Both the position numbers and the translations under genes were made by a program. From an uncultured Porphyromonadaceae bacterium (GTDB taxonomy: Bacteria > Bacteroidota > Bacteroidia > Bacteroidales > Muribaculaceae): 10,561 bases of DNA. Under the pieces are notes generated by a model. The model saw only the letters and a program-made list of their open reading frames with translations. It searched no databases and was not told the DNA's origin. Shown here piece after piece: positions 1-6,456 of the stretch (the stretch's first letter is position 1; every line of letters begins with the position of its first letter). The DNA lies in contig CAMWLX010000086.1 of NCBI GenBank assembly GCA_947175225.1, forward strand, positions 1-10,561. Reading direction: 5' to 3'.

Positions 1-105
1 TATGAATCAAATAGTTACCTACAAATAACACTATATTTAAGGCTTTGAGAATTAAATCAAGATGAAAAGCTGCACACTTACTCACAAATTTTATATGCTC
101 AAATC
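1..105. other. Non-coding flank downstream of the LD-carboxypeptidase gene
   Basis: This AT-rich stretch lies just past the stop codon of the LD-carboxypeptidase gene. I see no convincing open reading frame, no clear stem-loop followed by a T tract on the minus strand, and no full TTTG/TAnnTTTG promoter pair. The end of the LD-carboxypeptidase transcript is therefore not visible here and may lie beyond the left edge. Confidence 0.5.
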
Positions 106-1074
106 TCAGAAATCATTAATTTTCATTGCAAGTTTGACGCAATCGCTACACACCCGCAGACAAACATCCGCTCCTTGGATTAGAGGGACATTGTGGTCGT
201 TGTGACCGACCGGGAAATTAAAGGCAACCGGGCATGACACATTCCATTCAATAAATCGCTCATGGATCATATCGTAGATAGATTCAAAATTGCGATCCGG
301 TTTCCACTCGGTAAATTGGCCAATGAGGATTCCCTTTACTTTTCCAAGCACACCTTGAAGATGCAATCGATATAACATTCGCTCTACGGCATAGATCGGT
401 TCGGAGACATCTTCTATGAAAAGGATTACATTTCTGTAGAGACTTTCTGACATTATATCGAAGGGAGTTCCGGCAAGACCATTGAGGACTGCAAGGTTTC
501 CTCCTAATAGCACACCCCTACCCTCTCCCGGGATATTATATGGATGAGTGGCGACTTGATACTCCAACATTGGGGAAGATGATTCCACCAGATTTTTGAA
601 TACCTTACGATATGAGCCGAAACCGGAATCAGTATTTTCCACCAACTGCTTTGCCATGCCTCCATGTATTGAAGCGATGCCACTTTTACAGAGCAATGCA
701 TGAAGGACAGATACGTCTGAGAATCCGACGAGCCATTTCGGATGAGCTGCAATAAAGTCAGTAGGGAGATAATCGAGTAAGTGGACGCAACCGTAGCCGC
801 CTCTTGCGCAAATCACGAGGTCGACATCCTCACGGCTCCAGGCATCAGTGAAATCCGCAACGCGCTGCGCTAATGAAGCGGCATAAGATCCACTGGCATA
901 ATCGTCAAGCGCAGAAGGATATACAATAAGCTCAGCGCCAGGCATCTCTTCAGGATGCTCAGCGTAGAGCCTTGCAAGACTCTCTACGATTTCCGGCTTT
1001 ATCCGGGTAGCAGGCCCGATAAGCGCCACCTTACTATCATCACGGACAGCTTTGGGAATAATCAACTTACTCAT
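106..1074 (-). CDS. LD-carboxypeptidase, peptidase family S66 (LdcA-like)
   Basis: Probable cytoplasmic L,D-carboxypeptidase. It would remove the terminal D-Ala from the murein tetrapeptide during cell-wall recycling. The 322-residue length is normal for family S66 (LdcA about 300, MccF about 340). There is no signal peptide; the protein begins directly with the Rossmann-like N-terminal half (VALIGPAT, residues 16-23). Family motifs seen in order are ARGGYG (90-95), the nucleophile motif VGFSD with Ser119, SIHGGM (135-140), GGNLAVLNGLAGTPFD (191-206), FIEDVSE with the catalytic Glu221, and FPVGH with the catalytic His291. The Ser-Glu-His triad is thus complete and the enzyme should be active. 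The ATG at 1074 is chosen because it lies 20 bases after a near-perfect Bacteroides-type promoter and no earlier start fits. MccF-type microcin immunity proteins share the fold, so a role in cleaving a peptide-nucleotide antibiotic is an alternative. Murein recycling is more likely because there are no microcin genes nearby. Confidence 0.93.
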   Translation of the reverse strand: MSKLIIPKAVRDDSKVALIGPATRIKPEIVESLARLYAEHPEEMPGAELIVYPSALDDYASGSYAASLAQRVADFTDAWSREDVDLVICARGGYGCVHLLDYLPTDFIAAHPKWLVGFSDVSVLHALLCKSGIASIHGGMAKQLVENTDSGFGSYRKVFKNLVESSSPMLEYQVATHPYNIPGEGRGVLLGGNLAVLNGLAGTPFDIMSESLYRNVILFIEDVSEPIYAVERMLYRLHLQGVLGKVKGILIGQFTEWKPDRNFESIYDMIHERFIEWNVSCPVAFNFPVGHNDHNVPLIQGADVCLRVCSDCVKLAMKINDF

Positions 1075-1093
1075 CTACATCTCATATTTCCCA

Positions 1094-1125
1094 CAAAATT
1101 AACAATAATCCTCCACTCCACCAAA
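1094..1125 (-). promoter_or_regulatory. Bacteroides-type promoter for the LD-carboxypeptidase gene
   Basis: On the minus strand a TTTG (-33 box, 1122-1125) is followed after exactly 20 bases by TAATTTTG (1094-1101), a full match to the TAnnTTTG -7 box of the primary sigma factor in Bacteroides. The start codon is 19 bases past the -7 box, giving a short leader. The promoter sits in the 60-bp gap behind the TPR regulator gene, so the peptidase can be transcribed independently of that gene. No terminator is visible between the two genes, so read-through is also possible. Confidence 0.68.
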
Positions 1126-1134
1126 TCCTCAATA

Positions 1135-2868
1135 TTATTTCTTCCGGCTCATCATCTTGCGGATGTAGGGGCCGAGGTTGGAGCCGTTGGTGTCAAGGCC
1201 TAATTTTCGCCGTATCTCGCTGCTGATATTGTAGTGTCGTGCCAGATCAAGGTAGGCGCCTATTTCCTTACCACGGAGTCCGAGGGAGTATAGGCATACA
1301 TAGTTGATTTCCCTCTCTGTCAGACCATGCTTAATGAGATCAGCTATAAAGTTTGGATACATTGCCTGAAAAGCTTTTCTTGTGGAGTCTTGAAATTTCT
1401 TGCGGTCTTTGTGAAGGGTTTCTACATATTTTCTGAAAGGTCTGGCATAACTTTCATCATTTGAGATTTCCTTTGCAAGCAATCCATTCAGCAAATCGAG
1501 TCTCTCCCTTATGATATCCTTCATCTCTGAGGACAGTTCCTCACGCTGCTCCAACAGAGCAGTGAGTCTCTCCTGTTCGCTCTCGAGTTGGCTGATTTTG
1601 AGATGCATATTTTTAGTTTGCAGTTGAAGTTTCTCTGTCTCCAATTGTAATTTATCTGCCTCTAATTGCAGTTTCTCGGCATTCTGCTCAGCAATCATGC
1701 GGCCTGCTTTGTTGAGTCTATACCTATAGTAGATGAAGCCGATAATGCATATCAGCACCGCCACTCCTGCCAATATCCATTTTATTGCATTGTCTCTCTT
1801 ATGAATCTTTCTCAGGCTTTCGATTTCCATCTCATGCTTCTTTTCTGAGAAGAGAAGTTCGTTGGAGAATAGCCGGTCATGATAAATTTCAAGAACTCTG
1901 GAGTAGTTCCTGAATGCATCCAGTGCAGCCTTATCATTTCCCATATTCTCCAATATCTCTGTCTTTATAGACCAATAAGACAAAGAGTCAAGTATATTAT
2001 CCGGCGCCACTTTCGCCTTATTAAGATACTGTATTCCTTTCTCCGGATTTCCTATTTTGGAATATGCTCGTGCAATATTCATCTTGATATCGTCAGTAAT
2101 CCCTGCATTCAGCACATTCTCCAAATAATAAATAATTTCGTCAGTATTACCAAACTTTAAAGAATAATTCAAAAAAGGCCTTAGAGACCAATTTTTCATC
2201 GATGGACAATCATTTATAAGAGTTCTACAAATATTTGCTAAACTATCAGCACCAATCGAATCACCTATAATCACTTCTCCATTCAAGGCTCTGAAATAAC
2301 TTTTTAATTGCTGTGGTAATCTGTTTAATAAACCATATATTTCAGCAGCTTTAATGTTATTGTCTATTAAATTTCTAAGTTGATATTGTTTATAATATAG
2401 AGTACCTTGAGCAACAAGTAAACGCGCCAAAGTCAATGAATCTGACACTAAATCCATGTTATCTAATCCGGAAAGATAAGATTGCATCGCCAGATCATCA
2501 TCACCAGCATTCCTATGAATTCTTCCTTTATAATAAAGAGTTCTAAGCCTTTCGTCTGCATTGCCGTTCTTCAGATAATAATCAATTGCCGGTTGTAACT
2601 CATCGAATGTAGTAATGTCTATATAGTTTTTGTCCAAAGCCATCGATTTTAAAAGAGAATATCTTGCTTTGGCTCTACTTCCTCTCAACTTAAATTCATC
2701 CATACTATTCAATATACAAAGCGCTGAATCAGGTCGATCCTCCATAATATTATCAGCAGTATCTAATCTGTTGTCCAGATCATCAGAAAAACGACATCCC
2801 GGTATTTCCACTACCCAACTCAATATCGCAATTTTAATTATAATCTTTATAAAATTTCTTCTTTTCAT
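1135..2868 (-). CDS. Membrane-spanning TPR sensor with LuxR-like helix-turn-helix C-terminus
   Basis: Probable one-component transmembrane regulator of a kind common in Bacteroidales; its target genes are unknown. Residues 1-25 form a hydrophobic export signal ending in a lipobox-like IPGC (Cys25). Residues about 30-340 are helical TPR-like repeats, for example 104-137 and 259-290, expected in the periplasm. One membrane helix spans about 362-381 (WILAGVAVLICIIGFIYY region). A charged coiled coil follows at about 385-450, with three consecutive seven-residue units of the KLQLE type at 398-418. The C-terminal 60 residues (about 515-575) carry LTEREI, GLRGKEIG, RHYNISSEIRRKLGL, a LuxR-type DNA-binding layout expected in the cytoplasm. 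There is no histidine kinase or receiver domain, so this is not a hybrid two-component system. The ATG is preceded by an AT-rich leader and a TAnnTTTG box. The first half of the gene is clearly more AT-rich than the second. Regulation of the adjacent surface-protein cluster is plausible from position alone. Confidence 0.85.
   Translation of the reverse strand: MKRRNFIKIIIKIAILSWVVEIPGCRFSDDLDNRLDTADNIMEDRPDSALCILNSMDEFKLRGSRAKARYSLLKSMALDKNYIDITTFDELQPAIDYYLKNGNADERLRTLYYKGRIHRNAGDDDLAMQSYLSGLDNMDLVSDSLTLARLLVAQGTLYYKQYQLRNLIDNNIKAAEIYGLLNRLPQQLKSYFRALNGEVIIGDSIGADSLANICRTLINDCPSMKNWSLRPFLNYSLKFGNTDEIIYYLENVLNAGITDDIKMNIARAYSKIGNPEKGIQYLNKAKVAPDNILDSLSYWSIKTEILENMGNDKAALDAFRNYSRVLEIYHDRLFSNELLFSEKKHEMEIESLRKIHKRDNAIKWILAGVAVLICIIGFIYYRYRLNKAGRMIAEQNAEKLQLEADKLQLETEKLQLQTKNMHLKISQLESEQERLTALLEQREELSSEMKDIIRERLDLLNGLLAKEISNDESYARPFRKYVETLHKDRKKFQDSTRKAFQAMYPNFIADLIKHGLTEREINYVCLYSLGLRGKEIGAYLDLARHYNISSEIRRKLGLDTNGSNLGPYIRKMMSRKK
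1615..1677 (-). repeat. Three 21-bp units coding for a heptad coiled coil
   Basis: Three consecutive 21-bp units lie inside the TPR regulator gene and encode EKLQLEA, DKLQLET and EKLQLQT (residues 398-418). A fourth, more diverged unit, KNMHLKI, follows at 1594-1614. The repeats are in frame and lie between the membrane helix and the DNA-binding domain. They probably form a leucine-based dimerisation stalk. A change in copy number would alter linker length by whole heptads without breaking the frame. Confidence 0.8.
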
Positions 2869-2885
2869 AATGTCAATTTATTTTA

Positions 2886-2893
2886 CAAATTTA
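2886..2893 (-). promoter_or_regulatory. Probable -7 box of the TPR regulator gene
   Basis: On the minus strand TAAATTTG is a full match to the Bacteroides TAnnTTTG -7 element and lies 17 bases before the regulator start codon. I do not find a clear TTTG at the expected 19-21 base distance upstream, so the -33 element is weak or absent. The promoter is then either weak or depends on an activator. The inverted-repeat element at 2943-3043 begins about 50 bases further upstream. Confidence 0.45.
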
Positions 2894-2942
2894 TATAAAT
2901 ATATTGAAACATCATAACAATCCTTCGGTAAATTTAAAGAGT

Positions 2943-3043
2943 AATGTCACTAAATTAAGATAGTTTAAGACGCTTAATGACGCGCACGGAGTGCGCTAAC
3001 TACATTGCTTGACGCCGTAAATTGGTCTTAATTTAGTGACATT
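2943..3043. mobile_element. MITE-like element with perfect 18-bp terminal inverted repeats
   Basis: The left end AATGTCACTAAATTAAGA (2943-2960) is the exact reverse complement of the right end at 3026-3043. The interior continues as an imperfect palindrome (roughly 2964-2979 against 3003-3023). At its centre is a 6-bp hairpin, GCGCAC/GTGCGC, with a GGA loop (2982-2996). The element has no usable open reading frame. The size (101 bp), perfect ends and intergenic position suggest a miniature inverted-repeat transposable element or the joined ends of an internally deleted insertion sequence. No immediately flanking target duplication is present. AAGAGT occurs at 2937-2942 and 3050-3055, but the right copy lies six bases outside the repeat. 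I cannot name the parent element. A purely structural RNA hairpin is the alternative. Confidence 0.6.
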
Positions 3044-3061
3044 GCAATGAAGAGTTAAACC

Positions 3062-3099
3062 AAAACAAAAAAACATCCGAAGGGGGAAGCCTTCGGATG
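3062..3099 (-). terminator. Rho-independent terminator of the surface-protein operon
   Basis: On the minus strand a perfect 10-bp stem, CATCCGAAGG with CCTTCGGATG, encloses a 6-base loop and is followed directly by TTTTTTTGTTTT. It begins about 20 bases after the stop codon of the BACON lipoprotein gene. It therefore separates the three-gene surface cluster from the regulator gene downstream. On the plus strand there is no T tract after the stem, so it works in one direction only. Confidence 0.9.
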
Positions 3100-3119
3100 C
3101 CTGATATTACTGAGCGGGG

Positions 3120-4805
3120 TCAACGCGTCGGGGTCGGGTTGTCGCCGCTGCCCGGCAGCTGGCCGGCAGTTGTGAATGTCTCGGTAGCTGAGCCTGAATA
3201 TGACTTCCCATTCTTATCTATTATGTAGCCTCTTGCAACATATTTTTTCATCGGGTCAAGACCGCTAAGGAGTATCACCACTGTTCCTGACTTGGGATCG
3301 TTGACAGCAATTGGATCCGTAGATGACCATTTTTCGGCATTGGCTTCTTTATATTCAATACCGGCAGATACTATATCAAGGTTGGGAGAATAATAGTTGA
3401 ATGTCAACTCCGCTTGCTTTTGCTTGATTCCATCGCTGACCCAGGGCACACTGACAGCAGGTTGCTGCCCGCCATACTGCATAAATGGAAGATCAAACGG
3501 CTGTATCTTTACACTCTCCGGATTAATATAAATATTGTCATAGAATTGTGTTTCCAATGGGATCACTGTAATTAAGCCATCCCTGACCCTTTCATTATTA
3601 TTGTTAGGGCTTATTTCCACCTTCAATGTGACGGTATTTTCAGATCGCTTCCCCTCTTTTGGAGTCACTTCTATCCAATCCGGAGTATCAGCCAATACCC
3701 AATCAAACATTGAGCTGACATTGACAGTATAGTCTCCACCTTCCTTGTAGACAATACCGGGAAGAGAACCATGGCTTACAGAAAATGTCATCTTAAATGC
3801 CTGCTGCTCTACTATCACTTCCTGTGGAACATAGTTTTCTTTCTTTGGTTCGAAACGGATTCGCATTGTTTTTATCGTATCGGTCATATTCGGCTCGAAT
3901 GTTGCAATAGTGGATTCTTGCCCCGTCCCTTGACCTGACGCAGGCGAGAATGTCACAGATTGATCCGCACAACTAACTGTCCATTCTGAGTGAGAAAGGA
4001 TATCAAACCGTATTGTGCCTCCTTGAGGAGCGACTGTCTGCCTTACTGCAGGGGATACGTCGAATGTGTATTCAGATTTGTTCTGGCGGATTTCTACAGT
4101 ATACTTGCCAACTTCACTGACAAGATTGAGATATCCCAGACGGCTTGCATCCGAACCATTGTTTGCCACAGTAATTGAAAATTTGGCATTGGTATTCCCT
4201 TCAAATATTCCGTCACCGGTACGAGTCATGTTTTCACCGGGCGTTACCGTAATGAATTCCGGAGTGCTTTCATTTTCATAACTTACGCTAAGCGTCCAGA
4301 CGGCATTGGCATAGATATCAAACGACATACTGGTTTCAATAGCCGGAAAAGCCTCGAGTGAAGAAGGAGAGATTCTGACGGAACTCTTTTCCTGAATAAT
4401 AGTAATAGTCTTCTGGAGCGACTTATTGGAATCCTCCTGCCCTTCTGCGTCCACTGCCGAGACCTCAACGGTGCATGTGCGTTCATCTTCTCCAAGGTTT
4501 TCAAGTATATTGATTGTGAACGACTCATTTCCTTTGCCAGACATAACATCTGTGGTACACCATCCGCCACCATTCACAACCCTCACTGTCCATCGGGTAT
4601 TGCTTTGGATTTTTATCACCGGATGGGCTGCTCCTGCAGTAATGTTGATTGTGCTGTCACGTAGACTTCCATTGAGCGTCAGGGTCCTGTCTGCTGCTGA
4701 TATCGGATCATAGTCAGCGTCTATGTTGTCACTGCATCCCACGGTCAGACCGAAAATGGCGATTACTGCGACCGCAATAATTCCGTATATACTTTTTTTA
4801 TTCAT
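3120..4805 (-). CDS. BACON-domain surface lipoprotein with FN3-like tail
   Basis: Probable outer-membrane-anchored lipoprotein with no visible catalytic domain. Residues 1-24 are a lipoprotein signal peptide ending in LTVGC (Cys24). The acidic stretch that follows (SDNIDADYD) resembles the Bacteroidota signal for display on the outer face of the cell, although it is not an exact match. Four BACON-like beta-sandwich modules follow at about 45-138, 142-241, 247-335 and 338-418. Each has the family's N-x-x-W or S-x-x-W type strand (NTRWTV, NAVWTL, HSEWTV, MFDWVL), and the first three end in an IxQ/VEQ strand. A fibronectin type III-like domain lies at about 455-546 (LDPMKKYVARGYIID). The protein ends in a short Pro/Thr-rich tail. 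BACON domains are often linked to carbohydrate or mucin binding or act as spacers; the ligand here is unknown. The gene starts 14 bp after the PEGA-barrel gene and ends 20 bp before a strong terminator, so it is the last gene of the operon. Confidence 0.88.
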   Translation of the reverse strand: MNKKSIYGIIAVAVIAIFGLTVGCSDNIDADYDPISAADRTLTLNGSLRDSTINITAGAAHPVIKIQSNTRWTVRVVNGGGWCTTDVMSGKGNESFTINILENLGEDERTCTVEVSAVDAEGQEDSNKSLQKTITIIQEKSSVRISPSSLEAFPAIETSMSFDIYANAVWTLSVSYENESTPEFITVTPGENMTRTGDGIFEGNTNAKFSITVANNGSDASRLGYLNLVSEVGKYTVEIRQNKSEYTFDVSPAVRQTVAPQGGTIRFDILSHSEWTVSCADQSVTFSPASGQGTGQESTIATFEPNMTDTIKTMRIRFEPKKENYVPQEVIVEQQAFKMTFSVSHGSLPGIVYKEGGDYTVNVSSMFDWVLADTPDWIEVTPKEGKRSENTVTLKVEISPNNNNERVRDGLITVIPLETQFYDNIYINPESVKIQPFDLPFMQYGGQQPAVSVPWVSDGIKQKQAELTFNYYSPNLDIVSAGIEYKEANAEKWSSTDPIAVNDPKSGTVVILLSGLDPMKKYVARGYIIDKNGKSYSGSATETFTTAGQLPGSGDNPTPTR

Positions 4806-4819
4806 TTTTTGCTGATATG

Positions 4820-6349
4820 TTAAAGTGAAACGGAGACACCTACCGATGCCTTGAAACCTCCACGTGTCATTTTCCCTTGGCTAAATACTTCCTTTATTTC
4901 TCCTTTAGTGGAAACGGGAATTGCATATTCCGGGTTAAGGAAGAAGCCTACATGCTGGAATGGATGGAATGAAAAACGGACTCCGATAGAGACACATTCC
5001 TGTGTAAAGCCATTGCCAGGATAATCCTTCTTCTGTGCAGCGAGACGCTGCATTAGGAAACCGACTTGGGGAGTCAGTCCAAAACGCTCAGCAAAGCGGA
5101 GCTGGTATCCGGCACGTACTGCCATTTCGTCAAGCCTATAGGAATACGCTCCTTGATAGATCAAATCTTCCGTTCCATACCAGCTGACATCCTTGCTCCG
5201 TCCGAGCCCGAGGTTGTAGCTCACCTCGAGATTGACATTCTCGTAGTAGCCGCCCAACGTGAAGCCGACAAAGGGCTTGCTTCCGTATCCAAAGGAGACG
5301 GCGGCATAGCCGGTGGTCTTCTTCACATACTGGATCCTCTCGAGGCGGATCGTGTCGCGCAGTGTCTCGCCACGCTCGATGCGGAACTTCAGGGTCTGCG
5401 GATAGTAGCCTTTCTTCGTGAAGTCATACTCATACCGGGCTACAGGGAGCTGCATCGTAGGCTGGAGGTCAACCAAGGAGTCTCCCTGCATAACGGTCAC
5501 GCCGTATGTTGGCTCGGTGACGAGCTCAAGGTAGCCCAGGTGCGCAACCGGAGCGGTGGCGGTGACTGTCTTTGTCTTGCCTGCCTCAACGGTGAACGCC
5601 GTGGTCTGGTCCTCGTGGTCGGGGAGCTTGGCGGTCACCACATAGTTGCCTGCCTTCAAGTGCTTGTGGAGCGAGCCGACGCCCTCGCGCATGTCCTGGA
5701 ACCAGAGTTCCGCCCCATCAGCAACTTCGATGTTCACATCGCCAAACTTCAGGTTCTCATCCTCCATCTGCAGGCTGAACTGCACCGGACCCTCCTGGGT
5801 CAGGGTGACGATGTCCTCATAGAGAAGGGAGCCAAGCTCAGCGCGCACGAGGTGGGAGCCGAGCGGCATGTGCATATTGACGGGCGACTTCCCCTGCGGC
5901 TCCCCGTCGACAGTGATCTCAGCATTCGGAGTGGAAGCGATGAGGGCCACGTTGCGTCCCTCGACATTTAGCTCAACTGTATAGGTCTTGCCGGCCTCTG
6001 CCTCCATGCCCTCAAACCATATTATGGTGGGACTGTATTTAGGATGGTTGACTGTGATTTTCTGTGTGCGTTCCGGCACATACACCCATACCTCCCCGGG
6101 GCCAGCTTGCTTCCTTTCAATGATCTGGAAAAGGCCTCCGTCAAAGCCGAGCACGTCATTCGGGAAAGGCGTGTAAATCTTGACAAGGGCTGCGCGTTTG
6201 CCGCTGTTCTCGTCGGTCACTGCCGTGCCCTGCAGGCGAGCCGTCATCTCATTGCTCTCCTTGAAGTTCCGGGCTTCAAGCTTCTGTGCCACCGAGGGCA
6301 ACGCATTCAGCAGGAGCCCTGCCATGACTGCGATTTTAAAAAACTTCAT
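4820..6349 (-). CDS. PEGA-domain outer-membrane protein with C-terminal beta-barrel
   Basis: Exported protein, probably in the outer membrane. Residues 1-21 are a signal peptide with cleavage expected after SVA (Ala21). Residues about 35-128 match the N-terminal domain that I recall from Bacteroidales PEGA proteins (ALVKIYT, GEVWVYVPE, ITVNHPKYSP, KTYTVELN). Three PEGA-like beta modules follow at about 131-196 (STPNAEITVDGEPQGKSPV is the clearest), 203-267 and 271-338. From about 346 to 509 the sequence turns into alternating amphipathic strands with many aromatic residues and glycines, ending in ASVGVSVSL. This is what a small outer-membrane barrel of about eight strands would look like. PEGA modules are thought to hold surface proteins or bind glycans. 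The gene follows the giant repeat protein after 106 bp and leads into the BACON lipoprotein after 14 bp, which suggests a shared envelope role. Its PEGA half is visibly richer in GC than its barrel half. The barrel call rests on pattern only. Confidence 0.82.
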   Translation of the reverse strand: MKFFKIAVMAGLLLNALPSVAQKLEARNFKESNEMTARLQGTAVTDENSGKRAALVKIYTPFPNDVLGFDGGLFQIIERKQAGPGEVWVYVPERTQKITVNHPKYSPTIIWFEGMEAEAGKTYTVELNVEGRNVALIASTPNAEITVDGEPQGKSPVNMHMPLGSHLVRAELGSLLYEDIVTLTQEGPVQFSLQMEDENLKFGDVNIEVADGAELWFQDMREGVGSLHKHLKAGNYVVTAKLPDHEDQTTAFTVEAGKTKTVTATAPVAHLGYLELVTEPTYGVTVMQGDSLVDLQPTMQLPVARYEYDFTKKGYYPQTLKFRIERGETLRDTIRLERIQYVKKTTGYAAVSFGYGSKPFVGFTLGGYYENVNLEVSYNLGLGRSKDVSWYGTEDLIYQGAYSYRLDEMAVRAGYQLRFAERFGLTPQVGFLMQRLAAQKKDYPGNGFTQECVSIGVRFSFHPFQHVGFFLNPEYAIPVSTKGEIKEVFSQGKMTRGGFKASVGVSVSL

Positions 6350-6410
6350 TTTTATTTATGATATTTGGGTTATTTCTTATTGAAGTTGTTTAAACTTAAT
6401 TTGGAATTTT

Positions 6411-6456
6411 GTCGGACAAGTCTGTCTTGTCTGACTTGTCCGACTTTTCTGACTTT
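6411..6456. repeat. Nonamer repeat cluster and 12-bp dyad at the 3' end of the giant gene
   Basis: Read on the plus strand from 6412, five 9-base units run without gaps: TCGGACAAG, TCTGTCTTG, TCTGACTTG, TCCGACTTT, TCTGACTTT. The last one reaches the stop codon of the giant repeat-protein gene. The same stretch holds a perfect 12-bp inverted repeat, GTCGGACAAGTC (6411-6422) with its complement at 6433-6444, around a 10-base loop. A shorter competing hairpin, GACAAG/CTTGTC, lies at 6415-6431. On the minus strand, the direction of transcription, no T tract follows, so it is not a normal terminator for the operon. It could stabilise the mRNA 3' end or mark a processing site between the first two genes. 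T-rich sequence follows the dyad on the plus strand, where there is no gene to end. Confidence 0.7.

Noticed and set aside
955..1203. Plus-strand open frame of 82 codons across the gap between the regulator and LD-carboxypeptidase genes
   Set aside because: It overlaps the ends of two well-supported minus-strand genes and covers the promoter in the gap; its translation has no recognisable features.
2937..3055. AAGAGT copies at 2937-2942 and 3050-3055 as target-site duplication of the inverted-repeat element
   Set aside because: The left copy touches the repeat but the right copy lies six bases outside it. A six-base match in AT-rich DNA can occur by chance, so it was not used to set the element's ends.
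5066..5971. A 301-codon open frame on the plus strand
   Set aside because: It lies fully antisense to the PEGA-barrel gene, whose product has a clear signal peptide and domain structure. The antisense translation shows no recognisable domain or export signal and reflects the GC-rich codon use of the real gene.
6411..6444. Dyad as a Rho-independent terminator for the giant gene
   Set aside because: In the direction of transcription the stem is followed by AAAATTCC, not a T tract. Only the plus strand has T-rich sequence after the stem, and no plus-strand gene ends there.
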